A stretch of DNA of 13,654 nt, taken from NCBI RefSeq assembly GCF_030651615.1, contig NZ_JAUSCG010000143.1:1-13654 (forward strand), in the 5' to 3' direction. The notes below the pieces were generated by a model that saw only the letters and a program-made list of their open reading frames with translations, searched no databases and was not told where the DNA came from. This document shows, in pieces, positions 1 through 6,929 of this stretch. The translations under genes were made by a program, and so were the position numbers. The DNA comes from Methanocalculus sp. (GTDB lineage Archaea > Halobacteriota > Methanomicrobia > Methanomicrobiales > Methanocorpusculaceae). Each line of letters starts with the position of its first letter. Position 1 is the first letter of the stretch.

Positions 1-63
1 GGTGTCTCCTTTGTTGCATCAATAAAGGCGTTTCTAAAGAGCCTAAAAGGAGATACAGCATGA
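1..63 (+). CDS. 3' end of an unidentified upstream gene (partial)
   Basis: Frame 1 is open from the window edge to a TGA at 61-63 and would encode a 20-residue basic, helical-looking tail ending in KSLKGDTA. The TGA overlaps the mmp15 start codon as ATGA, the same junction seen between mmp17 and mmp7, which favours a real gene end over chance. The piece is too short for a family assignment. From the operon context another methanogenesis marker or DUF protein would be a reasonable guess, but that is inference only. Confidence 0.5.
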   Translation, partial: GVSFVASIKAFLKSLKGDTA

Positions 64-1304
64 GCAGACCTGTTCGGATCGCACAGCTCACCTGTGGGGC
101 TGAATATTCCGGTGTTCAGAATGAACTCGCAAAAGCTGCAAAAGCTGTTGATGCCGAACTCTTCTACCCCGATGTCTCACTCCGCGACCTGAAGAAGAGC
201 TTCGATGCATTCGGCCTTAATGTGAAGAGCCCCGATCTCAAACTCGCGATAGCCAGAGCAGAAGCACTGGTTACGGGCAGAGTTGATGCAGATGCCGTCT
301 TTATCGGGAGTTGTTTCAGGTGTGCAGAGGCTGCCATCGTCAGAACTGAACTTCGCCGGTATATCCACTTGAACTCAACATTGCCTGTCGTCTCATACTC
401 GTTCACCGAACGAACGACCTCAGGCACATTGCTCACACGTATGGAGGCGCTGACGACGATTGCACGCCGCCGTGCCCTCCTCGCACGTGAGGAGCAGTCC
501 GGGATCACAATGGGAGTAGACTCAGGATCATCGACGACAAAATGTATCATCATGAAGGATAACGAGATCGTCGGGACCGGATGGGTGCCGACTATCGAGG
601 TCGTAAAATCTGCTGATGAGGCAATAAAAAACGCCCTTTCGGAAGCGGGTCTTGTTATGGACGATATCGAGGCGATAGGAACAACCGGATATGGCCGTTA
701 TCTCATTGGAAAACATCTGAATGCGGATCTCATTCAGGAAGAACTGACCGTCAACTCAAAAGGAGCGGTATATCTTGCAGGTACCCAGCATGGCCCGGCG
801 ACTGTGATCGATATCGGCGGTATGGATAACAAAGCGATCTCGGTGATGGACGGGATTCCCGGAACATTCACGATGGGCGGCATCTGTGCCGGTGCAAGCG
901 GCCGATTCCTTGAGATGACTGCAAAAAGACTTGGAATCGATATCACGGAACTTGGACCTCTTGCGATGAATGGCATGTCAGGCGGTGTTCCGATGAACAG
1001 CTACTGCATCGTATTTGGAACCCAGAGTCTTGTCAATGCCCTTGCAGCAGGAAGCACCCCTGAAGATGTTGCAGCTGCTGCCTGTCACTCAGTTGCCGAA
1101 CAGGTCTTCGAACAGCAGCTCCAGGAGGTCGATATCCGTGAGCCGGTGATCATGGTCGGCGGCACATCACTGATTCAGGGTCTTGTCCGGGCGATGGGAG
1201 ATCTTCTTCAGACCGAGATCGTCGTTCCGCACCATTCCCAGTATATCGGGGCAACCGGAGCAGCCCTCCTTGCATCAGGGTTCATTGATGAGAAGAAGGA
1301 GTGA
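60..1304 (+). CDS. mmp15: Methanogenesis marker protein 15 (ASKHA ATPase, dehydratase-activase-like)
   Basis: 414 aa. Residues from about 150 to the end form a BadF/BadG/HgdC-type ASKHA ATPase: phosphate-1 motif [10 protein letters not shown] (152-161), phosphate-2 motif DIGGMDNK (251-258), an adenosine motif around VGGTS (367-371) and a terminal GATGAALLA. Two cysteines, C276 in [13 protein letters not shown] and C316 in SYCIVFG, are 40 residues apart and match the pair that holds the bridging [4Fe-4S] cluster in 2-hydroxyglutaryl-CoA dehydratase activator. The protein is therefore expected to be a homodimeric, ATP-driven electron-transfer protein. The extra ~145-residue N-terminal region carries C12 and a C85-x2-C88 pair and fits the Mmp15 family length. 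GGAG at 49-52 sits 7 nt before the ATG, and the start overlaps the preceding stop (ATGA). It is 6 nt upstream of mmp17. The exact role in methanogens is not settled; a part in MCR activation or metallocluster assembly is inferred from family and context. Confidence 0.9.
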   Translation: MSRPVRIAQLTCGAEYSGVQNELAKAAKAVDAELFYPDVSLRDLKKSFDAFGLNVKSPDLKLAIARAEALVTGRVDADAVFIGSCFRCAEAAIVRTELRRYIHLNSTLPVVSYSFTERTTSGTLLTRMEALTTIARRRALLAREEQSGITMGVDSGSSTTKCIIMKDNEIVGTGWVPTIEVVKSADEAIKNALSEAGLVMDDIEAIGTTGYGRYLIGKHLNADLIQEELTVNSKGAVYLAGTQHGPATVIDIGGMDNKAISVMDGIPGTFTMGGICAGASGRFLEMTAKRLGIDITELGPLAMNGMSGGVPMNSYCIVFGTQSLVNALAAGSTPEDVAAAACHSVAEQVFEQQLQEVDIREPVIMVGGTSLIQGLVRAMGDLLQTEIVVPHHSQYIGATGAALLASGFIDEKKE

Positions 1305-1310
1305 ACGCAG

Positions 1311-1895
1311 ATGACGATGATGGATCAGTTCGAGGTTGAATGTTTCGAAGAGATCGGCCGGGACTTTTACAGGCAGATAACAGAGACCGTCCTTCTGGAT
1401 CATAACCTGACATCAGTCGTCACAAAATTACGGATCTTCATCGATCCGAGACTCCCGATCTTTGTTGCCGTCGGAACAATCCGGGATGCCGGAGGATCAA
1501 TCAGGGTCTCGGATATCGGATCGGTTCAGACACAGGGTGATTCGACCATCATCTCCATCAGAGACGAGACTCATCTGGCAAAGTTCCTCACCCGACTCTA
1601 TGAAATCTTCGGCCATGAGCATATCGATCAGCCTGATCGGTTCACCGTTGTCATATCGGGCATAGAAATTCCAAAGGGTTTTGAGCAGCTTGAAGTAGTG
1701 AACAGGGCAGATACAGTCTTTCGTGACCTGATCTATGCAATGACGGTGATTGCTCCTGAAGGGTTCAAAGTACGGAGGGAGTCATATGGAAGAGATCAGT
1801 TCTTCTATGTCGCAAGCGAGAACACGCTTCCGGAACATGTGGTGGAGGATATCGTTGTCGGACAGTTTGCACAGATAGGGGAGGAACTGAGATGA
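1311..1895 (+). CDS. mmp17: Methanogenesis marker protein 17
   Basis: 194 aa, soluble, no signal peptide or membrane segment. Recognised as Mmp17 from its length, its sequence character (MDQFEVECFEEIGRDFYRQ near the N-terminus, a VRRESYGRDQFFYVASE stretch near the C-terminus) and its place between mmp15 and mmp7. Mmp17 has been reported with Mmp3, Mmp7, McrC and the ATPase component A2 (AtwA) in the complex that reductively activates methyl-coenzyme M reductase. The only cysteine seen (in VECFEE) argues against binding a cluster alone. Three ATGs lie close together (1311, 1317, 1320). The first is chosen because GGAG at 1298-1301 is 9 nt before it. The stop overlaps the mmp7 start as ATGA, implying translational coupling. 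Confidence 0.85.
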   Translation: MTMMDQFEVECFEEIGRDFYRQITETVLLDHNLTSVVTKLRIFIDPRLPIFVAVGTIRDAGGSIRVSDIGSVQTQGDSTIISIRDETHLAKFLTRLYEIFGHEHIDQPDRFTVVISGIEIPKGFEQLEVVNRADTVFRDLIYAMTVIAPEGFKVRRESYGRDQFFYVASENTLPEHVVEDIVVGQFAQIGEELR

Positions 1896-2830
1896 TCCTC
1901 ATTCCAATCACCTACAAAGGAGGGGTGTACCGCCATGATGAGGTGGTGGACTACATTGAAGATCTCGGCGGTTATATCGTCCAGAAACACGATATCGCTC
2001 AGGAGATCGTACTTCAGGCACTGATACCAAAAGACGATGTCGAACGATTCAGGGATTTTATCCGACCCCTTGCCGGTGAAGTCACCGAGTCACCTCTTGT
2101 TGGAACAGAGATAGCAGTCGTCATACCGAGCCTTGAGATCCATCACCTCCCCCATTCAGCCTGCGATATCGCAGAGTATCTCAGGACCGTCGGTGCAAAG
2201 ACCAATATGATCGGGCTTGCCAGAGGGTTTGGCAAACGCATCTCCCAGTTAAATGACGAGGAGCGTGATGTTATCAATGAACATGATCTTGCCATCTATG
2301 TCCTCGGTAACTTCGAGACCTGTATCGAGCAGAAGTTCAATGTTCTGAGGCGGGGTATTCGTGTACCTATCATCCTGACGGGTGCTCCACCAGTTGATGC
2401 ACTGAAACGAATAACTGATCCACCAGCAGCCGGATATGTAGGTAACCTCGGCAGATTCATGCACAGGACCAGAACAGATGCTGACATCGGGAGGCTGGAT
2501 GCAGTCATTGAAGAGGTGTCTCATGTACTCAGTGGTATTCGTGACGAACTAGCACAGGATCCCCTCTCCATCTCCCCTGCCAGACTGATGGAGGTTATTA
2601 AGGAGGGTGTGCCGGATATCGATTCGGTCTACTCCCCAACCCCTCTTACGGTCCAGCTCACCGGTCTCCGGGTAAAACTCCCGTTCACCCGGTATGCAGA
2701 TCAGATCCGCTCACTCGTCGTTGAAGAGGGTATTCTGGTTGGTGATATCGCAGAGATCCGACCATCACGAATGCGTGATTACATATTGGTTCAGATCAAA
2801 CCTTTTTCAGAGACTCATATCGTGGTGTAG
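1892..2830 (+). CDS. mmp7: Methanogenesis marker protein 7
   Basis: 312 aa, cytosolic. It matches Mmp7 in length and in the opening MILIPITYKGGVYRHDEVVD; the conserved core includes HSACDIAEYLR and VLGNFETCIEQKF, which contain its two cysteines. Mmp7 is a reported component of the ATP-dependent MCR activation complex with McrC, Mmp3, Mmp17 and A2. This complex reduces the nickel of cofactor F430 to the active Ni(I) state. GGGGAGG at 1878-1884 precedes the ATG, which shares ATGA with the mmp17 stop, so the two subunits are probably made in a coupled way. The neighbouring subunit genes mcrC and mmp3 are not in the window. Confidence 0.87.
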   Translation: MILIPITYKGGVYRHDEVVDYIEDLGGYIVQKHDIAQEIVLQALIPKDDVERFRDFIRPLAGEVTESPLVGTEIAVVIPSLEIHHLPHSACDIAEYLRTVGAKTNMIGLARGFGKRISQLNDEERDVINEHDLAIYVLGNFETCIEQKFNVLRRGIRVPIILTGAPPVDALKRITDPPAAGYVGNLGRFMHRTRTDADIGRLDAVIEEVSHVLSGIRDELAQDPLSISPARLMEVIKEGVPDIDSVYSPTPLTVQLTGLRVKLPFTRYADQIRSLVVEEGILVGDIAEIRPSRMRDYILVQIKPFSETHIVV

Positions 2831-2836
2831 GCGGAG

Positions 2837-3277
2837 ATGGACTTCGAGGCTATTATTCAACGTATCAAAGAGGACGGATCGGATAAGACAGCACGTTGCT
2901 GGCTTGAACAAATCGAGAAGGAGTACGGTGCGGTTCCACTGATCTTTCAGAGGATGAGCGAACGGCCTGAAGTGCTCATCTCCCACCTGCTCTATAAGGG
3001 ATCGGTCACCCAGCTCTCAACACTTGAACCGAAAGTGGTTGAGCTTATCAGCATGGCAGTCGGTGCGGCATTGAAATGCAGCCACTGTGTCGAATACCAT
3101 ATGAAGGCAGCGCAGGCAAAGGGCGCAACCCGTGAGGAGATCCTTGAGACGGTGCTCATCGCAGGCCTCCTTGCAAATGCTGCGGTTCTTGCAGATGCGT
3201 ACCGGGTGGTGAACGGTGCTGAGTGTGGAGCAACATGCGACATCTCCGGCATTCCCAAAAAGAAAGATGATAAGTAG
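2837..3277 (+). CDS. AhpD/carboxymuconolactone decarboxylase-like redox protein
   Basis: 146 aa, all-helical CMD/AhpD-type fold. The active-site set of AhpD alkylhydroperoxidase is fully visible: E69, C81-S-H83-C84 (KCSHCVEYH) and H88. The spacings E-x11-C, CSHC and C-x3-H equal those of mycobacterial AhpD. A thiol-dependent redox or peroxidase activity is therefore likely; decarboxylase activity is not implied. The C-terminus adds two further cysteines (AECGATCDI) and a lysine-rich end. The gene starts 6 nt after the mmp7 stop. The GGAG at 2833-2836 is directly against the ATG, too close to act as a normal ribosome binding site, so translation may depend on coupling from mmp7. A role in protecting or reducing MCR activation components is an inference from position. 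Confidence 0.85.
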   Translation: MDFEAIIQRIKEDGSDKTARCWLEQIEKEYGAVPLIFQRMSERPEVLISHLLYKGSVTQLSTLEPKVVELISMAVGAALKCSHCVEYHMKAAQAKGATREEILETVLIAGLLANAAVLADAYRVVNGAECGATCDISGIPKKKDDK

Positions 3278-3279
3278 CC

Positions 3280-3285
3280 TTTTTT
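3280..3285 (+). terminator. Oligo-T tract after the mmp operon
   Basis: Six consecutive T lie 3 nt after the stop codon of the AhpD-like gene. Archaeal RNA polymerase commonly terminates at such runs without a hairpin. The same tract runs into the TATA-like box of the next gene, so its role as a terminator is only a suggestion. Confidence 0.35.
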
Positions 3286-3290
3286 ATACA
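3281..3290 (+). promoter_or_regulatory. TATA-like box for the asparagine synthetase gene
   Basis: TTTTTATACA is centred about 25 nt upstream of the ATG at 3311. This is the usual TATA-to-start-site distance in archaea, so the transcript would begin at or very near the ATG (leaderless or nearly so). A weak AGGAT at 3299-3303 is the only ribosome-binding candidate. Confidence 0.45.
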
Positions 3291-3310
3291 ATAAACACAG
3301 GATATCTGGT

Positions 3311-5146
3311 ATGTGCGGAATAGCCGGCAATTATCGCTTTTTCAGTGGATCAGCCGATAAGGATCTGGTCAGGAAGATGAGCGAAATCCTCAGGCACCGG
3401 GGACCGGACGGAGGCGGCATCTTCACATCAGGCAGGGTCTCACTTGCACACCGCCGCCTTGCGATCATCGATCTCTCCGATGCCGGTCAGCAACCGATGG
3501 CAAACGAGAACGGAACCCTCTGGATCGTTTATAACGGCGAAATCTACAACTATATCGAGCTTCGATCCGAACTTATACACTGCGGACACCGGTTCTCAAC
3601 AGAGACCGATACCGAAGTGATCCTTCATGCTTATGAAGAGTGGGGGGCTGGCTGCCTCTCCCGCTTTAATGGCATGTGGGCCTTTGCCATCTGGGATACA
3701 AGAGATGAGACCCTCTTCTGCGCCCGCGACCGTTTCGGGATAAAACCTTTCTACTATACCCATGTTGATGACGGCATACTCTTCGGATCGGAGATCAAAG
3801 CTCTTCTCCTTCACCCTGAAGTCGGAAGAACCCCCGATGACGAGATGGTCAGGACATTCCTCGCATGGGGTATCCATGATCATTCCGATCGAACCATGTT
3901 TGCCGGAGTATACCAGATCCCACCAGGCCACTCTGTCACCTTTACACCTTCAGGAACTGAAGGTCCCCTTCAATATTTTGACCTGACGGTAAATCCGGAG
4001 GTGCATTCTTCACCAGTGACCGATGAGACTGCTCCGGCGGCACTCTTCGGACTGCTTCTTGACTCTGTCCGTCTCAGGCTTCGATCAGATGTCCCGGTCG
4101 GGACATGCCTCTCCGGGGGGATTGATTCCTCAATAGTGACCGTACTCATCAACAGACTCATCCGAACCGACGCCCCGGAGAGTGTAGGAGAGCGGCAGAA
4201 GACCTTCTCAGCCTGCTTTGATGATCCAAAATCAGATGAAAGCCCGTACATGAAGATCATCCTTGATGCAACAGGAGCAGCTAATGAGCAGGTCTTCCCT
4301 GACGGTGATGAGCTTCAGAACGACCTGGCAACCCTTCTGTATATGATGGATGAACCGTTTGGCTCTCTCACCTGCTACTCACAGTATTGTGTAATGCGTT
4401 CTGCAAGCAGACAGGTTAAGGTCGTGCTCGACGGGCAGGGAGCAGACGAAGAGCTCGCAGGTTATATCGGATACGTGCCAGCCCTTGGAAGAGCGTTGTG
4501 GGACTCCGGAGACCACATTGCGGCACTCTCTGCATGGTACTATGCAATCACACGCCATCTGCCGTTCTTCCTTGATGCACGATCCCAGCTGGCGGTCAGG
4601 CAGCGCCGGAGAGGATGTATTAAAGGGGATTACCCAGTTATTAACCGATATGCCGGACCTCTTTCTACTATTCTGAAAAGGGAGATTCTCAAAACCAATC
4701 TGCCCGCACTCCTCCATTACGAAGACCGAAACTCAATGGCATTCTCAATCGAGGCACGTGTGCCATTCCTTGACTATCGTGTGGCAGAGTACATCGCCTC
4801 ACTCCCTCTTGATCAGAAGGTCAGAAAAGGCGAGACCAAATTCCTGCTCCGTCAGGCGATCGAAGGGATCGTTCCCGAAGCCATCCGAAAAAGGACCGAT
4901 AAGAAAGGGTTCTCAACACCAGAGGCCATCTGGATGAAGGATGTCCTTGCGGATCAGATGAGATCGCTCTTTTTGTCGGATCGGTTCCGTTCACGCCCAT
5001 ATTGGGATGGAGAACGGGTTCTTGAAGAATACCAGGCATTCCTCGATGGAAAGGCCCCTTATTCAACAGATCTCTGGCGTTTTGCCTGCGTGGAGCGATG
5101 GCTGATAATGTTCTTTGATAACCGGCCACCGATATCGGCAATTTAA
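3311..5146 (+). CDS. asnB: Asparagine synthetase (glutamine-hydrolysing)
   Basis: 611 aa. The N-terminal class II glutaminase starts MCGIAG, so C2 is the nucleophile after Met removal, which fixes the start. Glutamine-site motifs RLAIIDL (49-55), NGEIYN (75-80), TD (99-100) and RFGIKP (141-146) are all present. The C-terminal synthetase domain has the PP-loop SGGIDSS (268-274) for ATP pyrophosphatase chemistry, GQGADE (375-380) and the late EARVPFLD motif. Ammonia from glutamine would be passed to beta-aspartyl-AMP to make asparagine. The length is typical of the long AsnB forms of archaea and bacteria. Some of these act on other carboxylates, such as sugar or cell-wall acids, and no neighbouring gene decides between the two. 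The stop codon overlaps the convergent DUF5654 stop within TTAA at 5143-5146. Confidence 0.93.
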   Translation: MCGIAGNYRFFSGSADKDLVRKMSEILRHRGPDGGGIFTSGRVSLAHRRLAIIDLSDAGQQPMANENGTLWIVYNGEIYNYIELRSELIHCGHRFSTETDTEVILHAYEEWGAGCLSRFNGMWAFAIWDTRDETLFCARDRFGIKPFYYTHVDDGILFGSEIKALLLHPEVGRTPDDEMVRTFLAWGIHDHSDRTMFAGVYQIPPGHSVTFTPSGTEGPLQYFDLTVNPEVHSSPVTDETAPAALFGLLLDSVRLRLRSDVPVGTCLSGGIDSSIVTVLINRLIRTDAPESVGERQKTFSACFDDPKSDESPYMKIILDATGAANEQVFPDGDELQNDLATLLYMMDEPFGSLTCYSQYCVMRSASRQVKVVLDGQGADEELAGYIGYVPALGRALWDSGDHIAALSAWYYAITRHLPFFLDARSQLAVRQRRRGCIKGDYPVINRYAGPLSTILKREILKTNLPALLHYEDRNSMAFSIEARVPFLDYRVAEYIASLPLDQKVRKGETKFLLRQAIEGIVPEAIRKRTDKKGFSTPEAIWMKDVLADQMRSLFLSDRFRSRPYWDGERVLEEYQAFLDGKAPYSTDLWRFACVERWLIMFFDNRPPISAI

Positions 5147-5436
5147 GCCGATTTCCCCGTCTCCTCCTCACGCTTTGCCAATTCAGAAAGGCGTCCTATC
5201 CAGATGGTGGCAATGACCGCAATTATTGTGACAATAATTGCATATCCAAACATTGCAGGGAGATTCTCGGCAGTTCCAAAGACTTCACGGAATAGCGCCT
5301 GAATTGATGAGTTCCATGCGAGTGCTGCAACCAGCCCGAATGCTACAGTCATGAGGGCTCCAATCTTCCCGATGATCTCAGTTTTGATACTCATACCGAG
5401 GATCTGAACCAGATATGCAGATAAGCATATCGTCAC
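5143..5436 (-). CDS. DUF5654-type small membrane protein
   Basis: 97 aa from a GTG at 5436, or 83 aa from an ATG at 5394. It has two predicted membrane segments: GALMTVAFGLVAALAWN, then MFGYAIIVTIIAVIATIWI, with a basic/acidic KREEETGKSA tail. The AFGLVAALAWN...ALFREVFG pattern is that of DUF5654, an archaeal family of unknown function. The GTG forms a GTGA overlap with the stop of the PKD-protein gene upstream, favouring the longer form by coupling. However, the text from the ATG (MSIKTEIIGK) looks more like family N-termini, and neither start has a strong ribosome binding site. It is the last gene of the cluster and converges on asnB. Confidence 0.75.
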   Translation of the reverse strand: MTICLSAYLVQILGMSIKTEIIGKIGALMTVAFGLVAALAWNSSIQALFREVFGTAENLPAMFGYAIIVTIIAVIATIWIGRLSELAKREEETGKSA

Positions 5437-6929
5437 TTTCCGATGAGTGCTCTGATGAGGTGTATATACTCGATAACTGCATCCTTTGGATTAATAAACG
5501 GAATGTCCGGAGTAAAATGTAACTCCGGGGCTTGATACAAGGGCTCCTCAATGGAACTGTTTGTCACATTTATCTCCCGCATCACGACCGGGGCAGGTGT
5601 TTCTTTCATCACAGTGACATAATTCACCCGTTCAAAGAGATCATAACCATACTCATTTCTGATCGTCAGTGAGACGGTGTAGATTCCTTCCCGTGTGTAG
5701 GTATGTGAAGGGTGACGGACATTACTGCTCGACCCGTCACCAAATTCCCAGATCCATATATCAGGATCTCCTGTTGACCGATCAGAGAACCTGATTGTAA
5801 GAGGGGCTGACCCAAATGTTCTATCTGCATCAAACCCGGCTTTTGGTGGGGTGAGGACGGTGATATAGCCGGTACGGGTGAGTGACCCTGCTATATCCGA
5901 GCCGGAGACGGTGAGTGAAACCTTGAATGTACCGGGATGGAGATAGGTATGCTGCGGGTTCTGAACAAGTGAGGATTTTCCGTCTCCAAAGTCCCATTTC
6001 CACTGATTTGGATGTCCACCGGAGATATCATGAAACTGAACGGCCAGTGGGGCACCCCCCTTCTGTACATCTGCTGAAAAATCTGTTTTCGGGCTTTTAT
6101 CGATAATTATCAGATTATCTTTTGTCTGAGTGACCGCACCATAGGCATTCTGGACAGTTAGACCCACTGAGTAGACACCCGATTTGGTGTAGGTGTGTGT
6201 CGGGTGTCGAAGAGTTGATGTTGCACCATCACCAAAAACCCAGTTCCATCTGACGATGTCCCCAGTTGACTGATCGGTGAATGTAATTGTACATGGTGGC
6301 TCTCCACTCGTTTTACCAACGGAAAAATCCGCAACAGGGGGTGTTGTAACAGTGATATAATCTGACCATGTTTTGACATAACTCCCGGCAGGATTGAAAA
6401 CCCTGAGGGTAACAGAGTAAGATCCGGGATCAGTGTAGGTATGTGTCACTTTCGGGCCGGTTCCGGTTGCTCCGTCACCAAACGACCAGTGCCAGCTCGT
6501 CGGCATGTTTGAAGATCTGTCGGTGAAGGTGACGGTGAGAGGGGAGGTTCCGGTCTGTGGAGTGGCGGTAAAATCCGGGTTTGGCACCGCTTCACTGTCA
6601 TAGATCATCACCTCATAAGGGTTACTCTGTAAGCTCCGGCCATCGACCATCGTGTACAGGGTCACACGCCAGGTTCCATGCCGGTCAAACGTGATTGAGA
6701 CCCTCTTCCCACTTCCAAGAAGAGCAGTTGTCCCGGAAGGATCTCCCACCTTTTGAAACTGCCATGACCATTCTGTTGCCTCCCCCTCATTCCCCGAGAC
6801 CGAGCCTGTGAAGGTGATGGTGCCAGGAGCGACCCCGGTCATGGTGTCGCTTGCTATCATTACATTCACACCTGAGGCGACACTACAGATGAAAAAGAGA
6901 GAGAGAAAGCCAAGAAGGATGGATCGCAT
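5433..6929 (-). CDS. Secreted PKD-repeat surface protein
   Basis: 498 aa. An N-terminal hydrophobic segment (about residues 3-19, ending near ASG) looks like a Sec signal peptide. It is followed by a degenerate Ig/PKD-like domain (about 25-110) and four clear PKD domains at roughly 118-196, 200-277, 282-359 and 363-441. Each has the diagnostic W-x-FGDG core (FGDG at 150, 231, 314 and 395) and an HTY...G.Y.V.L strand. PKD domains are extracellular beta-sandwiches common in methanogen surface proteins and serve adhesion or spacer roles. The ~55-residue tail has no transmembrane helix, LPXTG or PGF-CTERM-like sorting signal, and no lipobox is seen. The protein is therefore probably released, held by partners, or attached through its amphipathic C-terminal helix (AVIEYIHLIRALIGK). 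The start overlaps the upstream stop by one base (TGATG). Confidence 0.87.
   Translation of the reverse strand: MRSILLGFLSLFFICSVASGVNVMIASDTMTGVAPGTITFTGSVSGNEGEATEWSWQFQKVGDPSGTTALLGSGKRVSITFDRHGTWRVTLYTMVDGRSLQSNPYEVMIYDSEAVPNPDFTATPQTGTSPLTVTFTDRSSNMPTSWHWSFGDGATGTGPKVTHTYTDPGSYSVTLRVFNPAGSYVKTWSDYITVTTPPVADFSVGKTSGEPPCTITFTDQSTGDIVRWNWVFGDGATSTLRHPTHTYTKSGVYSVGLTVQNAYGAVTQTKDNLIIIDKSPKTDFSADVQKGGAPLAVQFHDISGGHPNQWKWDFGDGKSSLVQNPQHTYLHPGTFKVSLTVSGSDIAGSLTRTGYITVLTPPKAGFDADRTFGSAPLTIRFSDRSTGDPDIWIWEFGDGSSSNVRHPSHTYTREGIYTVSLTIRNEYGYDLFERVNYVTVMKETPAPVVMREINVTNSSIEEPLYQAPELHFTPDIPFINPKDAVIEYIHLIRALIGK

Noticed and set aside
3279..3310. Possible small RNA or riboswitch between the AhpD-like gene and asnB
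   Set aside because: The gap is only 33 nt, with a T-run and TATA-like element and no room for structured RNA.
3311..5146. Glucosamine-6-phosphate synthase or GlmS-like enzyme from the N-terminal glutaminase domain
   Set aside because: The C-terminal half has the SGGIDSS PP-loop and GQGADE motif of asparagine synthetase, not the sugar isomerase domains of GlmS.
5433..6929. Lipoprotein reading of the PKD protein, based on a cysteine in the signal region (FFICSV)
   Set aside because: The residues before the cysteine do not form a lipobox (no L-x-[GA]-C pattern), and a standard signal cleavage near ASG is more likely.
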